Program-made: the position numbers and the translations under genes
Shown: positions 8,957 through 16,766 of the stretch, in pieces
How positions within the stretch are numbered: position 1 is the stretch's first letter
How the letters are laid out: every line of letters begins with the position of its first letter
Notes under the pieces: generated by a model
The model's input: only the letters and a program-made list of their open reading frames with translations
Told to the model about the DNA's origin: nothing
Database searches by the model: none
Source of the DNA: [Anoxybacillus] calidus
GTDB taxonomy: Bacteria; Bacillota; Bacilli; Bacillales; Anoxybacillaceae
Assembly: GCF_013760845.1 (NCBI RefSeq)
Contig: NZ_JACDUU010000007.1
Span: 62,001-126,000 of the forward strand
Reading direction: 5' to 3'
Length of the DNA: 64,000 bases

Positions 8957-10332
8957 CAACAGCAAAAGAGCGGAAAGTAATGCAGCAGCAATTTAAAGAA
9001 CGAATGAATGAAGACGAACTCATGAACTGTATGCGCTGCGGTTTTTGTCTTCCAGCGTGTCCGACATATATCGAATCTGGTTTTCAAGAAACGCATTCGC
9101 CGCGGGGGCGTATCGCTTTGATGAAGGCAGTGGTTGATGGTCTCATTGAACCGGATGAAGATGTGGAACGAACGCTGAATATGTGTTTAGGATGCCGCGC
9201 CTGTGAACCTGTTTGTCCATCTGGAGTTAACTACGGACATTTACTCGAAGAGGCGCGTGACATCATTCAACAAAACAAAAAATATTCATTGCCGGTTCGT
9301 ATGCTTCGCAAGGCAGTATTTGGAGGATTGTTTCCGCATTCTCATCGCATGCGCACAATAACAGGTCTTATCAGCTTTTATCAACGTTCCGGCTTGCAGC
9401 GAATTGTTCGTAATACTGGGTTGCTAAATTTATTGCCTGCTCAACTGAAAGAAATGGAAAAGGTATTGCCGAAAGTCCCGACTTTGAAGGAAATGAAACA
9501 CCGTCCAGAACATTTGCCGGCACAGGGAGAAACAAAGCGGCGTGTTGCCTTTTTTTCCGGTTGTTTAATGGATACGATGTTTATGGAAACGAATGATGCC
9601 ACGATGAAATTACTGCAGCTGGCAGGATGCGAAATCGTGATTCCTCCTGCGCAAACATGCTGCGGGGCACTGCATGGTCATAGCGGAGAGAAAAGTCAGG
9701 CAAAAGAATTAGCCAAACGCAACATTGAAGCATTTGAAGGATTAAATGTTGATTATATTATTACGAATGCTGGAGGTTGCGGCGCTTTCTTGATGGAGTA
9801 TGATCATTTATTAAAGGATGACCCAGCCTGGGGCGAGCGTGCTAAAGCATTTACAGAAAAAATAAAAGATATTTCTGTCATTTTAGTAGAACTGAACTTC
9901 CATAAAAAAGGGTTGAAGCTCCCGTCCCAAGTCGTGACATATCAAGATTCATGCCATTTACGGAATGTGATGAAAACATCGGCAGCTCCGAGGATTTTGC
10001 TTCAATCGATTGAAGGTGTCGAATTTCGCGAAATGAAAGATGCTGACCGCTGTTGCGGTTCTGCAGGAATTTATAATATTGTCGAGCCGGAGATGTCGAT
10101 GCAAATTCTCGACTATAAAATGGAACAAGTAAAGGAAACAAAAGCAACAACGATTGTCACTGCGAACCCAGGTTGTTTATTGCAAATGAAGCTTGGCATT
10201 GAAAGGGAAGGTTTGTCTGCTCACGTTCGCGCTGTTCATATTGTTGAACTCCTCTTGGAAGCGGCTGAAGCAAGTGGTTTCACAGTTAATCAGCAATGGC
10301 AAATGCCGGAACATATTAGAAAAACTTCTTAG
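8953..10332 (+). CDS. glcF: GlcF-like iron-sulfur subunit
   Basis: A 459-residue subunit pairing with the GlcD-like flavoprotein. Two [4Fe-4S] ferredoxin motifs lie at C26-C29-C32-C36 and C78-C81-C84-C88. Two CCG domains follow (TCCGALHG and CCGSAG), as in LutA. It would pass electrons from GlcD toward the membrane quinone pool. The ATGA overlap with glcD indicates coupled translation. A strong terminator follows. Confidence 0.93.
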   Translation: MTTAKERKVMQQQFKERMNEDELMNCMRCGFCLPACPTYIESGFQETHSPRGRIALMKAVVDGLIEPDEDVERTLNMCLGCRACEPVCPSGVNYGHLLEEARDIIQQNKKYSLPVRMLRKAVFGGLFPHSHRMRTITGLISFYQRSGLQRIVRNTGLLNLLPAQLKEMEKVLPKVPTLKEMKHRPEHLPAQGETKRRVAFFSGCLMDTMFMETNDATMKLLQLAGCEIVIPPAQTCCGALHGHSGEKSQAKELAKRNIEAFEGLNVDYIITNAGGCGAFLMEYDHLLKDDPAWGERAKAFTEKIKDISVILVELNFHKKGLKLPSQVVTYQDSCHLRNVMKTSAAPRILLQSIEGVEFREMKDADRCCGSAGIYNIVEPEMSMQILDYKMEQVKETKATTIVTANPGCLLQMKLGIEREGLSAHVRAVHIVELLLEAAEASGFTVNQQWQMPEHIRKTS

Positions 10333-10405
10333 TTTGTCACTGGAACTACTCCCACTTTAGCTTCGTTTCAAAGTAGAAATCTTTTGCCTGTTTAAGATAA
10401 AAAAC

Positions 10406-10441
10406 AGGGAGCACTTACAACAGTAGTTGCTCCCTATTTTT
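10406..10441. terminator. Bidirectional terminator, glcF / mreBH
   Basis: AGGGAGCA (10406-10413) pairs with TGCTCCCT (10428-10435), with A-rich sequence on the left and TATTTTTT on the right, serving both convergent genes. Confidence 0.85.
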
Positions 10442-10457
10442 TGTAAGTTTCTTCGTT

Positions 10458-11468
10458 TTACAGGGCTGTTTTCATGAGTTTATGAATAACGCTTAATGAA
10501 CGCCCTGTGCCGATCGCAACCGATTCCAGTGGGTTTGGTGCTAGGTGGACAGGAACGAATACTTCTTTGCTTAGCCACTCTTGCATTCCGTTTAGAAGAG
10601 CGCCTCCGCCAGTGAGAATAATGCCGCGTTCAATGATGTCACCACTTAATTCTGCTGGGCAATCTTCTAAAGCTGCACGCACTGCACCAAGAATTTGCTG
10701 AAGTGATTCCGCTATCGCTTCTTGTACTTCTGTTGAGGTTAATGTGATCGCTTTTAGAAAACCCGTAACTAGATCACGGCCATGAACATCCATTGTTTTT
10801 TCTGTATGATTGATCGGTGCATAACCGATTTCGATTTTGACTCGTTCGGCCGTGCGTTCACCAATAAGTAAGTTATATTTTTTACGCACATATTGAATAA
10901 TATCTTCATCAAGCTGGTCGCCGCCAATACGAATCGAATGACAGGCCACCACACCGCCGAGCGAAATAATCGCTGTTTCCGTTTTTCCTCCACCAATATT
11001 GACAATCACATTTGCTACCGGCTCATCGACAGGTAAATCCGCACCGATCGCGGCAGCCACTGGTTCTTCAATCAAATAGACGTTCTTAGCACCGCAGCTT
11101 TTTACCGCTTCATGAATCGAACGGCGTTCCACGGAAGTAGAATGATATGGAGTACTAATCACTACATTAGGTTTTTTGAGAGAAAAACCTAATCTTTTAC
11201 TTGCCAATTTCATGATTTGTTTCAGTAAAGCCGTTGTTTTGTCAAAATCAGCAATGACTCCATTTTTTAATGGACGAATTGTCTCGACTTTTCCCGGCGT
11301 TTTTCCAATCATCATTTTCGCCTCAGAGCCCACGGCTAGTACATCATTTGTCTCCGTATTAATCGCCACAACAGATGGTTCATTGACAATGATTCCTTTG
11401 TTTTTACTGTATACTAAAACGTTCATTGTTCCTAAGTCAATTCCGATTTCTGGATTCGTGAACACCAT
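10458..11468 (-). CDS. mreBH: MreBH, actin-like cell-shape protein
   Basis: A 336-residue bacterial actin homologue. The phosphate-1 motif [11 protein letters not shown] begins near residue 11, and later ATP-binding parts include [28 protein letters not shown] and [10 protein letters not shown]. The [10 protein letters not shown] region and overall sequence fit MreBH better than MreB or Mbl. MreBH directs sidewall peptidoglycan synthesis and the LytE hydrolase in B. subtilis. It is a single gene convergent with glcF. Two secreted NlpC/P60 hydrolases are encoded nearby, the enzyme class MreBH positions. Confidence 0.88.
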   Translation of the reverse strand: MVFTNPEIGIDLGTMNVLVYSKNKGIIVNEPSVVAINTETNDVLAVGSEAKMMIGKTPGKVETIRPLKNGVIADFDKTTALLKQIMKLASKRLGFSLKKPNVVISTPYHSTSVERRSIHEAVKSCGAKNVYLIEEPVAAAIGADLPVDEPVANVIVNIGGGKTETAIISLGGVVACHSIRIGGDQLDEDIIQYVRKKYNLLIGERTAERVKIEIGYAPINHTEKTMDVHGRDLVTGFLKAITLTSTEVQEAIAESLQQILGAVRAALEDCPAELSGDIIERGIILTGGGALLNGMQEWLSKEVFVPVHLAPNPLESVAIGTGRSLSVIHKLMKTAL

Positions 11469-11632
11469 TTTCTTTCACCAACCTTATTTAGTCTAGACCT
11501 CCCCATACCTCTTCTGATTTTGTTATTGATTTATGAGGGTAAGTCTTATGGAAATTTATTCTAAATCCTGTGGATCATTGTTGTGTTAAAATAGATGGCA
11601 GATTTGCACTTTGCAGCTAGGAGTGAAGCGAA

Positions 11633-12391
11633 TTGAAAGAGTATTTAACATATGACGACATCGTGAAAATATGTGAACAAATTAACGAAAAGCATCTTCC
11701 TGATGATGGACCGTTTGCTGAAAAAGTGGACGATCTATTAGAACAATATGATGAAAAAACACCTTTACAATTTATACTTAAAGCTTTTCGAGAGTTTTTA
11801 AAACTCGTTGATTCAGAAATTGATAAAATTGAACAAAATGTTAACATTCGCCCAACGTGTGCAAAAGGCTGTGCGCATTGTTGTTATTTTCCGATTATTA
11901 CCACAAAGCTAGAAGCGAAATTGATCAAAGCCTATATTGATGGTTTACCAGCTAAAGAGCGTGAGGATATTGTTAACCATTTGCATGTGTACTTTCAGCG
12001 AAATCAAACGATATTATCAAAGGTATGTACGCTTGATTTTACGAAAGATGCTCGTTTTAAAGAAAAATATATTGCTAAACAAGTACCGTGTCCGTTTCTT
12101 GATTTAAGGACCAACACATGTAAGGTGTACGAGGTGCGCCCGATTCCTTGCCGTACGTATTTAAATTATGGAAATCCGCGTGTTTGCGCTGATTCTTACA
12201 TTCCAGACGAGCCATTCAGCTATGAATTTTTCTATGATTATTACATGGAGGCGTTGAATGAACTTATTCAAGAGCTTCTTTATAACGGTGAAGAATTGGA
12301 CTTTGATTATCCTGATGACGTATTTACCCTTAATTATTTGCCTGTCCTTTTACAGCAAGAATTGCAGAAAAGTGGATGGCGATCAAATTAA
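11633..12391 (+). CDS. YkgJ-family cysteine-cluster protein
   Basis: A 252-residue protein with the YkgJ (CxxCxxCC-type) metal-binding signature CAKGCAHCC at residues 76-84 and later cysteines in VPCPFLDLRTNTC, PIPCRTYL and RVC. These conserved cysteines probably bind iron or zinc; the biochemical role of the family is unclear. A TTG start is used, with AGGAG upstream. The gene is divergent from mreBH and followed by a palindromic repeat. Confidence 0.8.
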   Translation: MKEYLTYDDIVKICEQINEKHLPDDGPFAEKVDDLLEQYDEKTPLQFILKAFREFLKLVDSEIDKIEQNVNIRPTCAKGCAHCCYFPIITTKLEAKLIKAYIDGLPAKEREDIVNHLHVYFQRNQTILSKVCTLDFTKDARFKEKYIAKQVPCPFLDLRTNTCKVYEVRPIPCRTYLNYGNPRVCADSYIPDEPFSYEFFYDYYMEALNELIQELLYNGEELDFDYPDDVFTLNYLPVLLQQELQKSGWRSN

Positions 12392-12442
12392 TCCATTGGC
12401 TAAAAGCGGCAACCATTATTGTACTTTATTATAAAATGAAGG

Positions 12443-12557
12443 GGCTGACCCATCAGTGTCTGACCTCACGTACCTTTCACAATATATAGTTCATTTATCC
12501 AAGGTTATGTCCTATATATTGTGTTGTGGGGTCTGACACGTTGCTTTCGGGTCAGCC
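12443..12557. repeat. Imperfect palindromic repeat, family A, copy 1
   Basis: A 115-bp imperfect inverted repeat bounded by GGCTGACCC and GGGTCAGCC. Inner paired arms include GTGTCTGACC/GGTCTGACAC and ACAATATATAG/CTATATATTGT. It lies between convergent genes and could act as a bidirectional terminator. Five relatives are present in this window at about 21.9, 29.1, 30.2, 32.5 and 38.1 kb. Confidence 0.8.
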
Positions 12558-12580
12558 GATTGGTTAAGAAATTTAATGAA

Positions 12581-13027
12581 TTACAAACGTTTTGCACCAA
12601 TAAATTTTCCTTTCCAATATGAATTGCTCATTTTATCAATTTTTACGCCTTTTGATGATGTGGCATGGATAAATTGATTGTTTCCAACATAAATGGCAAC
12701 GTGAGAAGCTCCTTTTTTATAGGTACTAAAGAAGAGCAAATCGCCAACACGCAAATTCGATTTATATACTGGTTTACCTTTTTGATACATTTGCGCAGCT
12801 GTGCGTGGAAGAGTTTTTCCGATTTTTTTATGTGTATAGTAAACAAAACCGGAGCAATCAAATCCTCTAGGTGTTGTACCACCCCACTTGTAAGGAGTGC
12901 CGATGAGCCTTTTTGCTTCGATAATTAATCGGGAAACAGAAGCAGCTTCTGTTTTGGTAGGTGTCACTATGCTGCAATTGACAATTAGGGCTAACGATAG
13001 CAATGCTGTTACCATTGCTTTTTTCAT
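12581..13027 (-). CDS. Secreted NlpC/P60 peptidoglycan hydrolase, copy 1
   Basis: A 148-residue protein with a signal peptide (MKKAMVTALLSLALI, cleavage near TEAAS) followed directly by an NlpC/P60 domain. The catalytic set is C58 (DCSGF), H109 (SHVAIYVG) and H121 (HATSSKG). There is no LysM or SH3 wall-binding domain. ATG at MKKAM is chosen because GGAGG lies just upstream; the frame extends 17 residues further but that stretch lies in the leader. It is a close paralogue of the next gene. Such enzymes cut D-gamma-glutamyl-diaminopimelate bonds. The promoter carries WalR-like boxes. Confidence 0.9.
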   Translation of the reverse strand: MKKAMVTALLSLALIVNCSIVTPTKTEAASVSRLIIEAKRLIGTPYKWGGTTPRGFDCSGFVYYTHKKIGKTLPRTAAQMYQKGKPVYKSNLRVGDLLFFSTYKKGASHVAIYVGNNQFIHATSSKGVKIDKMSNSYWKGKFIGAKRL

Positions 13028-13068
13028 TTGTATAACCTCCGCATAGTTTCTTGTTTGCTGACAGGTTA

Positions 13069-13174
13069 AGTATAACAAAAATAGTGTCGAAATTTTGTTA
13101 CAGTTGAATTAAATAGTGTTACAAAGTCGAAATTTTGTTACAGTTGAATTAAATAGTATTACAAGAGGTTTACA
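13069..13174 (-). promoter_or_regulatory. WalR-like promoter region of NlpC/P60 copy 1
   Basis: On the minus strand a -10-like TATACT (13069-13074) is preceded by TGTAAC-type hexamers at 13097, 13118, 13137, 13158 and 13169. The last two form TGTAAA-N5-TGTAAT, matching the WalR (YycF) consensus TGTWAH-N5-TGTWAH. A segment of about 40 bp is tandemly duplicated here. Copy 2 has the same arrangement without the duplication. Assignment to WalR is inference from the motif and from known control of wall hydrolases. Confidence 0.6.
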
Positions 13175-13193
13175 AAATTTAAAGATAAGCCTA

Positions 13194-13421
13194 TATAATC
13201 TGGTCATAAAATGAGAGGGGACGAAAAGAGACAGTGGTGAGATGATTCATGTTTCAAAGTGAAAAAGTAAAGCCTGTTTCAACTTAAAGAAAAAATTTTT
13301 TCGGGGGTGTGTATAAAAATTGGAAGTTAAGGACAGAATGGTAACGTAAAGTTTTCCAAGTATTCCCCCGATCCCCTATGAATATATGTAAAGCCCGCCT
13401 AAACAGGCGGGCGCTTTTTTT
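13194..13421 (+). ncRNA. Candidate small RNA between the NlpC/P60 genes
   Basis: On the + strand a TATAAT lies at 13194-13199, with TTTACA 19 bp upstream. About 190 nt further is a strong intrinsic terminator. No convincing protein is encoded between them. A G-rich tract near 13303 could pair with a C-rich tract near 13364. A transcript of about 210 nt is plausible, but I recognise no known RNA family. Confidence 0.3.
13391..13421 (+). terminator. Strong intrinsic terminator of unassigned transcript
   Basis: GCCCGCC-TAAACA-GGCGGGC (13393-13412) is a perfect GC-rich hairpin followed by seven T residues on the + strand. No + strand gene ends here, which supports a short non-coding transcript upstream. 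Confidence 0.85.
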
Positions 13422-13431
13422 GCCATTTTTA

Positions 13432-13473
13432 TGAATAAAAAAAGCAGGAACATACCGAATGATGTTTCCTGCT
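13432..13473 (-). terminator. Terminator of NlpC/P60 copy 2
   Basis: AGCAGGAA (13443-13450) and TTCCTGCT (13466-13473) pair. On the minus strand a run of seven T residues follows the stem. Confidence 0.8.
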
Positions 13474-13527
13474 CTTTATGTATATAACCGTTCGGAAGCT
13501 ACAAAGCCGCTGCATTGTTATAAATGA

Positions 13528-13968
13528 TTATACTCGTTTTACGCCAATGAACTTTGGTTTCCAGTAAGAGCTATTTAAACTGTCCACTTTTACACCTTTA
13601 CTAGTAGCGTGAATGATTTTGTTGTTGCCGATATAAATCGCAACGTGTGATGCGCCTTTTTTGTATGTACTAAAAAAGACTAAGTCGCCTGGAAGCATTT
13701 TTGACTTATGTACCGTCTTACCTTTTTGATACATTTGCGCAGCTGTGCGTGGAAGAGTTTTTCCGATTTTTTTATGTGTATAGTAAACGAAACCGGAGCA
13801 ATCAAATCCTTTTGGTGTTGTGCCTCCCCATTTATAAGGAGTGCCGATTAATTTTTTTGCTTCTGTCACAACTCGATGAGAGACAGTCGCAGCTTCTGTT
13901 TTGGAAGGATTTACAAAATGGAAGAAAAGTAAAAATGATAACAATGCAGCGACAAATGACTTTTTCAA
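13528..13968 (-). CDS. Secreted NlpC/P60 peptidoglycan hydrolase, copy 2
   Basis: A 146-residue secreted hydrolase, highly similar to its neighbour about 500 bp downstream, so the pair probably arose by tandem duplication. It has a signal peptide ending near KTEAA, then one NlpC/P60 domain with C57, H108 and H120. A TTG start is used because GGAGG lies 8-9 nt upstream and no ATG fits. Single-domain secreted enzymes of this size probably act as D,L-endopeptidases on wall peptides. The promoter has three phased TGTAAY hexamers. Confidence 0.9.
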   Translation of the reverse strand: MKKSFVAALLSFLLFFHFVNPSKTEAATVSHRVVTEAKKLIGTPYKWGGTTPKGFDCSGFVYYTHKKIGKTLPRTAAQMYQKGKTVHKSKMLPGDLVFFSTYKKGASHVAIYIGNNKIIHATSKGVKVDSLNSSYWKPKFIGVKRV

Positions 13969-14017
13969 CTTTGTAACCTCCGCTTCATTTATTGTCGTTT
14001 CATGGATTGATAGCTTA

Positions 14018-14083
14018 AGTATAACAAAAAAAGTGTCGAAATTTTGTTACATATGTATTAAATAATGTTACAAAACGATTACA
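14018..14083 (-). promoter_or_regulatory. WalR-like promoter region of NlpC/P60 copy 2
   Basis: On the minus strand: TATACT (14018-14023), a TGTAAC near -35 (14046-14051), then TGTAAT-N5-TGTAAC (14067-14083), which matches the WalR direct-repeat box. The hexamers are phased at 21 and 11 bp, that is two turns and one turn of helix. Confidence 0.6.
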
Positions 14084-14361
14084 AAAAGATAATAAATGGA
14101 ATAAAAATGTGGATAAAAGTCGATTAGTGGCTTTTTTAGGAGGCAACAATCATATTTTTACAAAAATGTTTATAAACAAGTGGAGAAAGATATTTATAAT
14201 ATGGTGATTAAGGAGGCTTTGCTTTAGGGACAACTTCTTTAATGCTACAAACCTATAAACGTGTAGCACAACGAATAATGATGGAACGATGCAAAAAAGG
14301 TTGCATTCCCGTTTCCATTTGTTTATTGTAAAAAAATAAGACGTAGAGAGGACGGGGGAAG
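14084..14361. other. Intergenic stretch without a recognised gene
   Basis: AT-rich sequence with several stop codons in all frames. It contains two purine-rich ribosome-site-like strings (near 14160 and 14210) without an open frame of useful length, and a small hairpin GATGCAA/TTGCATT near 14290. It may hold remnants, but nothing is identifiable. Confidence 0.4.
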
Positions 14362-14733
14362 ATGGATATCATTTGGCGGATCGCCGAAGAGAAAATTCGC
14401 GAGTCGATTAAAAATGGAGAATTTGCGAATTTGCCTGGGTTTGGCAAGCCGATGGAATTAGAGGATTTGTCGCATATTCCGGAAGACCTGCGCATCGGCT
14501 ATTTAATGTTGAAAAACGCCGGCTATGTGTCCGAAGAAGCTGATTTGAAAAAAGAGTTGATGAGTATAGAAGATTTAATTCGCTGTTGCGAGGATGAGAG
14601 TGAAAAAGAAAAGTTACAGAAAAAGCTAAATGAAAAGCTGCTACGTCTTCATATGCTCATGAAAAAAAGAAAATCAAGTAATTCAGTAGCGTTGAGAGAT
14701 TATCAAGAAAGAATAAATAAAAAATTCAGATGA
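14362..14733 (+). CDS. DUF1992 (DnaJ-C28-like) protein
   Basis: A 123-residue helical protein. The N-terminal block IAEEKIRESIKNGEFANLPGFGKPMELED matches the conserved core of the DUF1992 / DnaJ homologue subfamily C member 28 family. The C-terminal half is charged and probably coiled. GGGGGA lies upstream of ATG. No biochemical function is established for the bacterial members. It is a stand-alone gene followed by a terminator. Confidence 0.82.
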   Translation: MDIIWRIAEEKIRESIKNGEFANLPGFGKPMELEDLSHIPEDLRIGYLMLKNAGYVSEEADLKKELMSIEDLIRCCEDESEKEKLQKKLNEKLLRLHMLMKKRKSSNSVALRDYQERINKKFR

Positions 14734-14772
14734 TTATATTTAAAAAATGGAAAAAAGAGTGTATGATAAGAA

Positions 14773-14803
14773 AACTTACTGTTTGGGCAGTAAGTTCTTT
14801 TTA
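14773..14803 (+). terminator. Terminator after DUF1992 gene
   Basis: AACTTACTG (14773-14781) and CAGTAAGTT (14788-14796) form a 9-bp perfect stem followed by CTTTTTATT. Confidence 0.85.
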
Positions 14804-14828
14804 TTAGCATGAAAAATGGGGGAGATTT

Positions 14829-15737
14829 ATGGAGAGTGTAATTGAACAAATTCCATCATTAAGTGGGTTCACGGACATAAAAGAGCTTCACAAAGGATTT
14901 TCTGATGAACGAAAATTTATTGTTTCGCTTCAAAATGGAAAGCAGTTACTTTTGCGTATAGCAGGCATTGAAAAATACGAAGCAAAGAAAGAGGAATTCA
15001 GCGTTCTGCAAAATTTAAAGCTATATAATGTTAAGTATTCCGAACCGTTAGAGTTAGGCGTTATGGAAGATGTGAATGTATGTTATATGGTGCTTCATTT
15101 CCTAGAAGGAGAAGATGCGGAACAGTTACTTCCTGTATACACGGAAGAGGAGCAGTACCGAATTGGTTTAGAAGCTGGAAAAGAATTGAGAAAAATGCAT
15201 ATGTACTCTGCTCCGCTGCATATGGTAAGTTGGCATTTACGACAACTTGAGAAGTGTCAACGATATGTTGATGTTTATAAGCAATGTGGCATTTCCATCA
15301 AGAACGATGAGCAAATCATTGATTTTCTAGAGGAGAATTATCAATATATGGAACATCGCCCGAACGTGTTTCAGCACGATGATTTTCATCCAAGCAATCT
15401 CATTGTAAAAGATAAACAGTATGTCGGAGCTATTGATTTTCAACGCTATGACTGGGGAGATCCATATTTTGAATTTCGAAAAATCGCTTTGTTTAGCAGA
15501 GGAGTCAGTATTCCGTTTTCCATTGGGCAAATTCATGGATATTTTGGTGTAGGAAACATCTCTGAGGAGTTTTGGCGTTTATATTCTTTATATACGGCAA
15601 TGGATATTTTTTCGACAGTCGTCTGGACATTAAAAGTTGCACCGCATACCTTCGATAAAATGCTAGATAGGCTGTACTTGATTCTCGAAGATCATGATTA
15701 TTTTAAGAGAATAACTCCATTTTGGTATCGTGCTTAG
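14829..15737 (+). CDS. Aminoglycoside-phosphotransferase-fold kinase
   Basis: A 302-residue member of the APH / choline-kinase-like family (PF01636 type). The catalytic loop HDDFHPSN lies at residues 183-190 and the metal-binding IDFQ at residues 201-204. The N-terminal lobe has the LLLRIA lysine-region equivalent. Members phosphorylate aminoglycosides, macrolides or small metabolites, and chromosomal copies in bacilli are often of unknown substrate. I see no resistance context. GGGGGAG precedes the ATG. Confidence 0.82.
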   Translation: MESVIEQIPSLSGFTDIKELHKGFSDERKFIVSLQNGKQLLLRIAGIEKYEAKKEEFSVLQNLKLYNVKYSEPLELGVMEDVNVCYMVLHFLEGEDAEQLLPVYTEEEQYRIGLEAGKELRKMHMYSAPLHMVSWHLRQLEKCQRYVDVYKQCGISIKNDEQIIDFLEENYQYMEHRPNVFQHDDFHPSNLIVKDKQYVGAIDFQRYDWGDPYFEFRKIALFSRGVSIPFSIGQIHGYFGVGNISEEFWRLYSLYTAMDIFSTVVWTLKVAPHTFDKMLDRLYLILEDHDYFKRITPFWYRA

Positions 15738-15863
15738 AAAGCCTCGCAATATGTTATCGTTTTTTCACAATTTCCCACATTTCTTTGATAATTTTTCCGC
15801 ACTCTCTTTGTATGATGACATCGTAAGCAGCAAAAGCTTATAGTAAAAGGAGTGTGTGTATCA

Positions 15864-16025
15864 ATGAAGAAAAAATGGATTCCAGTGGCACTTGCAACGA
15901 TGATTACGATCCCAACGGCGGCATTTGCCGCGGAAACGGGGGCGAAGGAAAACGCTCAAGTTCCGGAGAAAGTCGAGAAATTTGTAGAAGCGACACCAAT
16001 ATTAACAGCGCATGGAAAAAAGTGA
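15864..16025 (+). CDS. Short exported peptide or 5' remnant of a secreted protein
   Basis: A 53-residue frame with AAAGGAG upstream and a clear signal peptide (MKKKWIPVALATMITIPTAAFAAE) followed by about 30 hydrophilic residues, ending at TGA. The stop coincides with the point where sequence resembling a histidine kinase begins in another frame. It may therefore be the intact 5' end of a lost secreted protein fused to unrelated debris, rather than a real small gene. Confidence 0.45.
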   Translation: MKKKWIPVALATMITIPTAAFAAETGAKENAQVPEKVEKFVEATPILTAHGKK

Positions 16026-16027
16026 CT

Positions 16028-16329
16028 TCGTTTTTAACAGGAAGTGAGGCTTATACAGAACGGATTAAGGATTTGTTGTATTTAACTAAATTGGACTATT
16101 CACTGTCAAACATAGCGAAAATAATGCCATTGTGCGAATTTGGAATGACGGACCGCCGATTGAAGAATATTTACTGAATCAAGTGTTTAACAAGTTTCAA
16201 ACTGGTCAAAAAGGCAAGTTTGGGTTAGGATTAGCCATCGTTCAACGAATTGCTGAGCTTCATAAGGCAAAGGTGTGGGCGGAAAACGAAAACGGTGGAG
16301 TGGCTTTTTATGTGCAATTTAAGGCGTAA
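16028..16329 (+). pseudogene. Sensor histidine kinase remnant
   Basis: Two pieces in different frames. The first (about 16040-16105) reads AYTERIKDLLYLTKLDYS, like the dimerisation helix after a phosphoacceptor histidine. After a shift the frame reads AIVRIWNDGPPI (N/G1-box region) and GKFGLGLAIVQRIAELH (G2 box), ending with a normal kinase C terminus at TAA. The N-terminal sensor, the H box and much of the ATP domain are missing. No partner response regulator is nearby. Confidence 0.75.
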
Positions 16330-16364
16330 ACCATTTTGATAACAGATAGAAAAAGGAGAAGGAT

Positions 16365-16499
16365 ATGAAAAACTTTTATCCAATTATGGTAGATTTATAT
16401 GGAAGGTGTGTCGTTGTAATCGGTGGCGGGAAAGTGGCAGAACGCAAGGTGAAGGGATTGCAGGAAGCGAGGGCAAACATTACGGTTATAGTGCCGTAA
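16365..16499 (+). pseudogene. Truncated precorrin-2 dehydrogenase (SirC/YlnF-like)
   Basis: The frame starts at ATG behind AAAGGAGAAGG and encodes 44 residues ending at TAA. The reading YPIMVDLYGRCVVVIGGGKVA followed by ERKVKGLQEA contains the NAD-binding GGGKVA motif found at the very start of SirC/CysG-N/YlnF precorrin-2 dehydrogenases (usually about 150-210 residues). The stop falls where VPEAEN-like sequence would continue. The rest is missing, apart from perhaps a short tail before 16566. The sulfate operon 5 kb away has sumT and a chelatase but lacks this step. Confidence 0.75.
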
Positions 16500-16585
16500 G
16501 CGGAAAATCGGGAATTGGGAAGAAGCTTTTTCTAAGTTATTAAAGCAGGTTTTAGGAGATTCATAAAATTCAGCTATTTCTTATA

Positions 16586-16636
16586 AAGAAATCTCCCGAC
16601 TGGAAATGGAATGTGGGCGGGAGTTTCTTGTTTTTA
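16586..16636 (+). terminator. Intrinsic terminator after sirC remnant
   Basis: AAGAAA-t-CTCCCG (16586-16598) pairs with CGGGAG-TTTCTT (16618-16629), followed by GTTTTT. It probably ended the ancestral transcript of the decayed genes. Confidence 0.75.
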
Positions 16637-16720
16637 ACAAATAAACGCTATTAGGACAGACCGTTACGGTATTGAAAAATGAATTAGTATGAAAGCGATT
16701 CATGAACTTGATAGATTCAA

Positions 16721-16760
16721 TGAAAAAGCAGATCCATCATCAAGGAAGCGGATCTGCTTA
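16721..16760 (-). terminator. Terminator after bshB2
   Basis: AAGCAGATCC (16726-16735) and GGATCTGCTT (16750-16759) form a 10-bp perfect stem. On the minus strand a T run follows. Confidence 0.8.
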
Positions 16761-16766
16761 AGTATT

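Noticed and set aside
13085-13163. Tandem 40-bp repeats resembling a tiny CRISPR array
   Set aside because: Only two units, no spacers of regular size, and the repeats coincide with promoter hexamers of a wall hydrolase gene. No cas genes are in the window.
15854-16177. 107-residue fusion frame spanning the signal-peptide scrap and kinase piece
   Set aside because: Its first half is an out-of-frame reading of the signal peptide gene and only its second half resembles kinase sequence.
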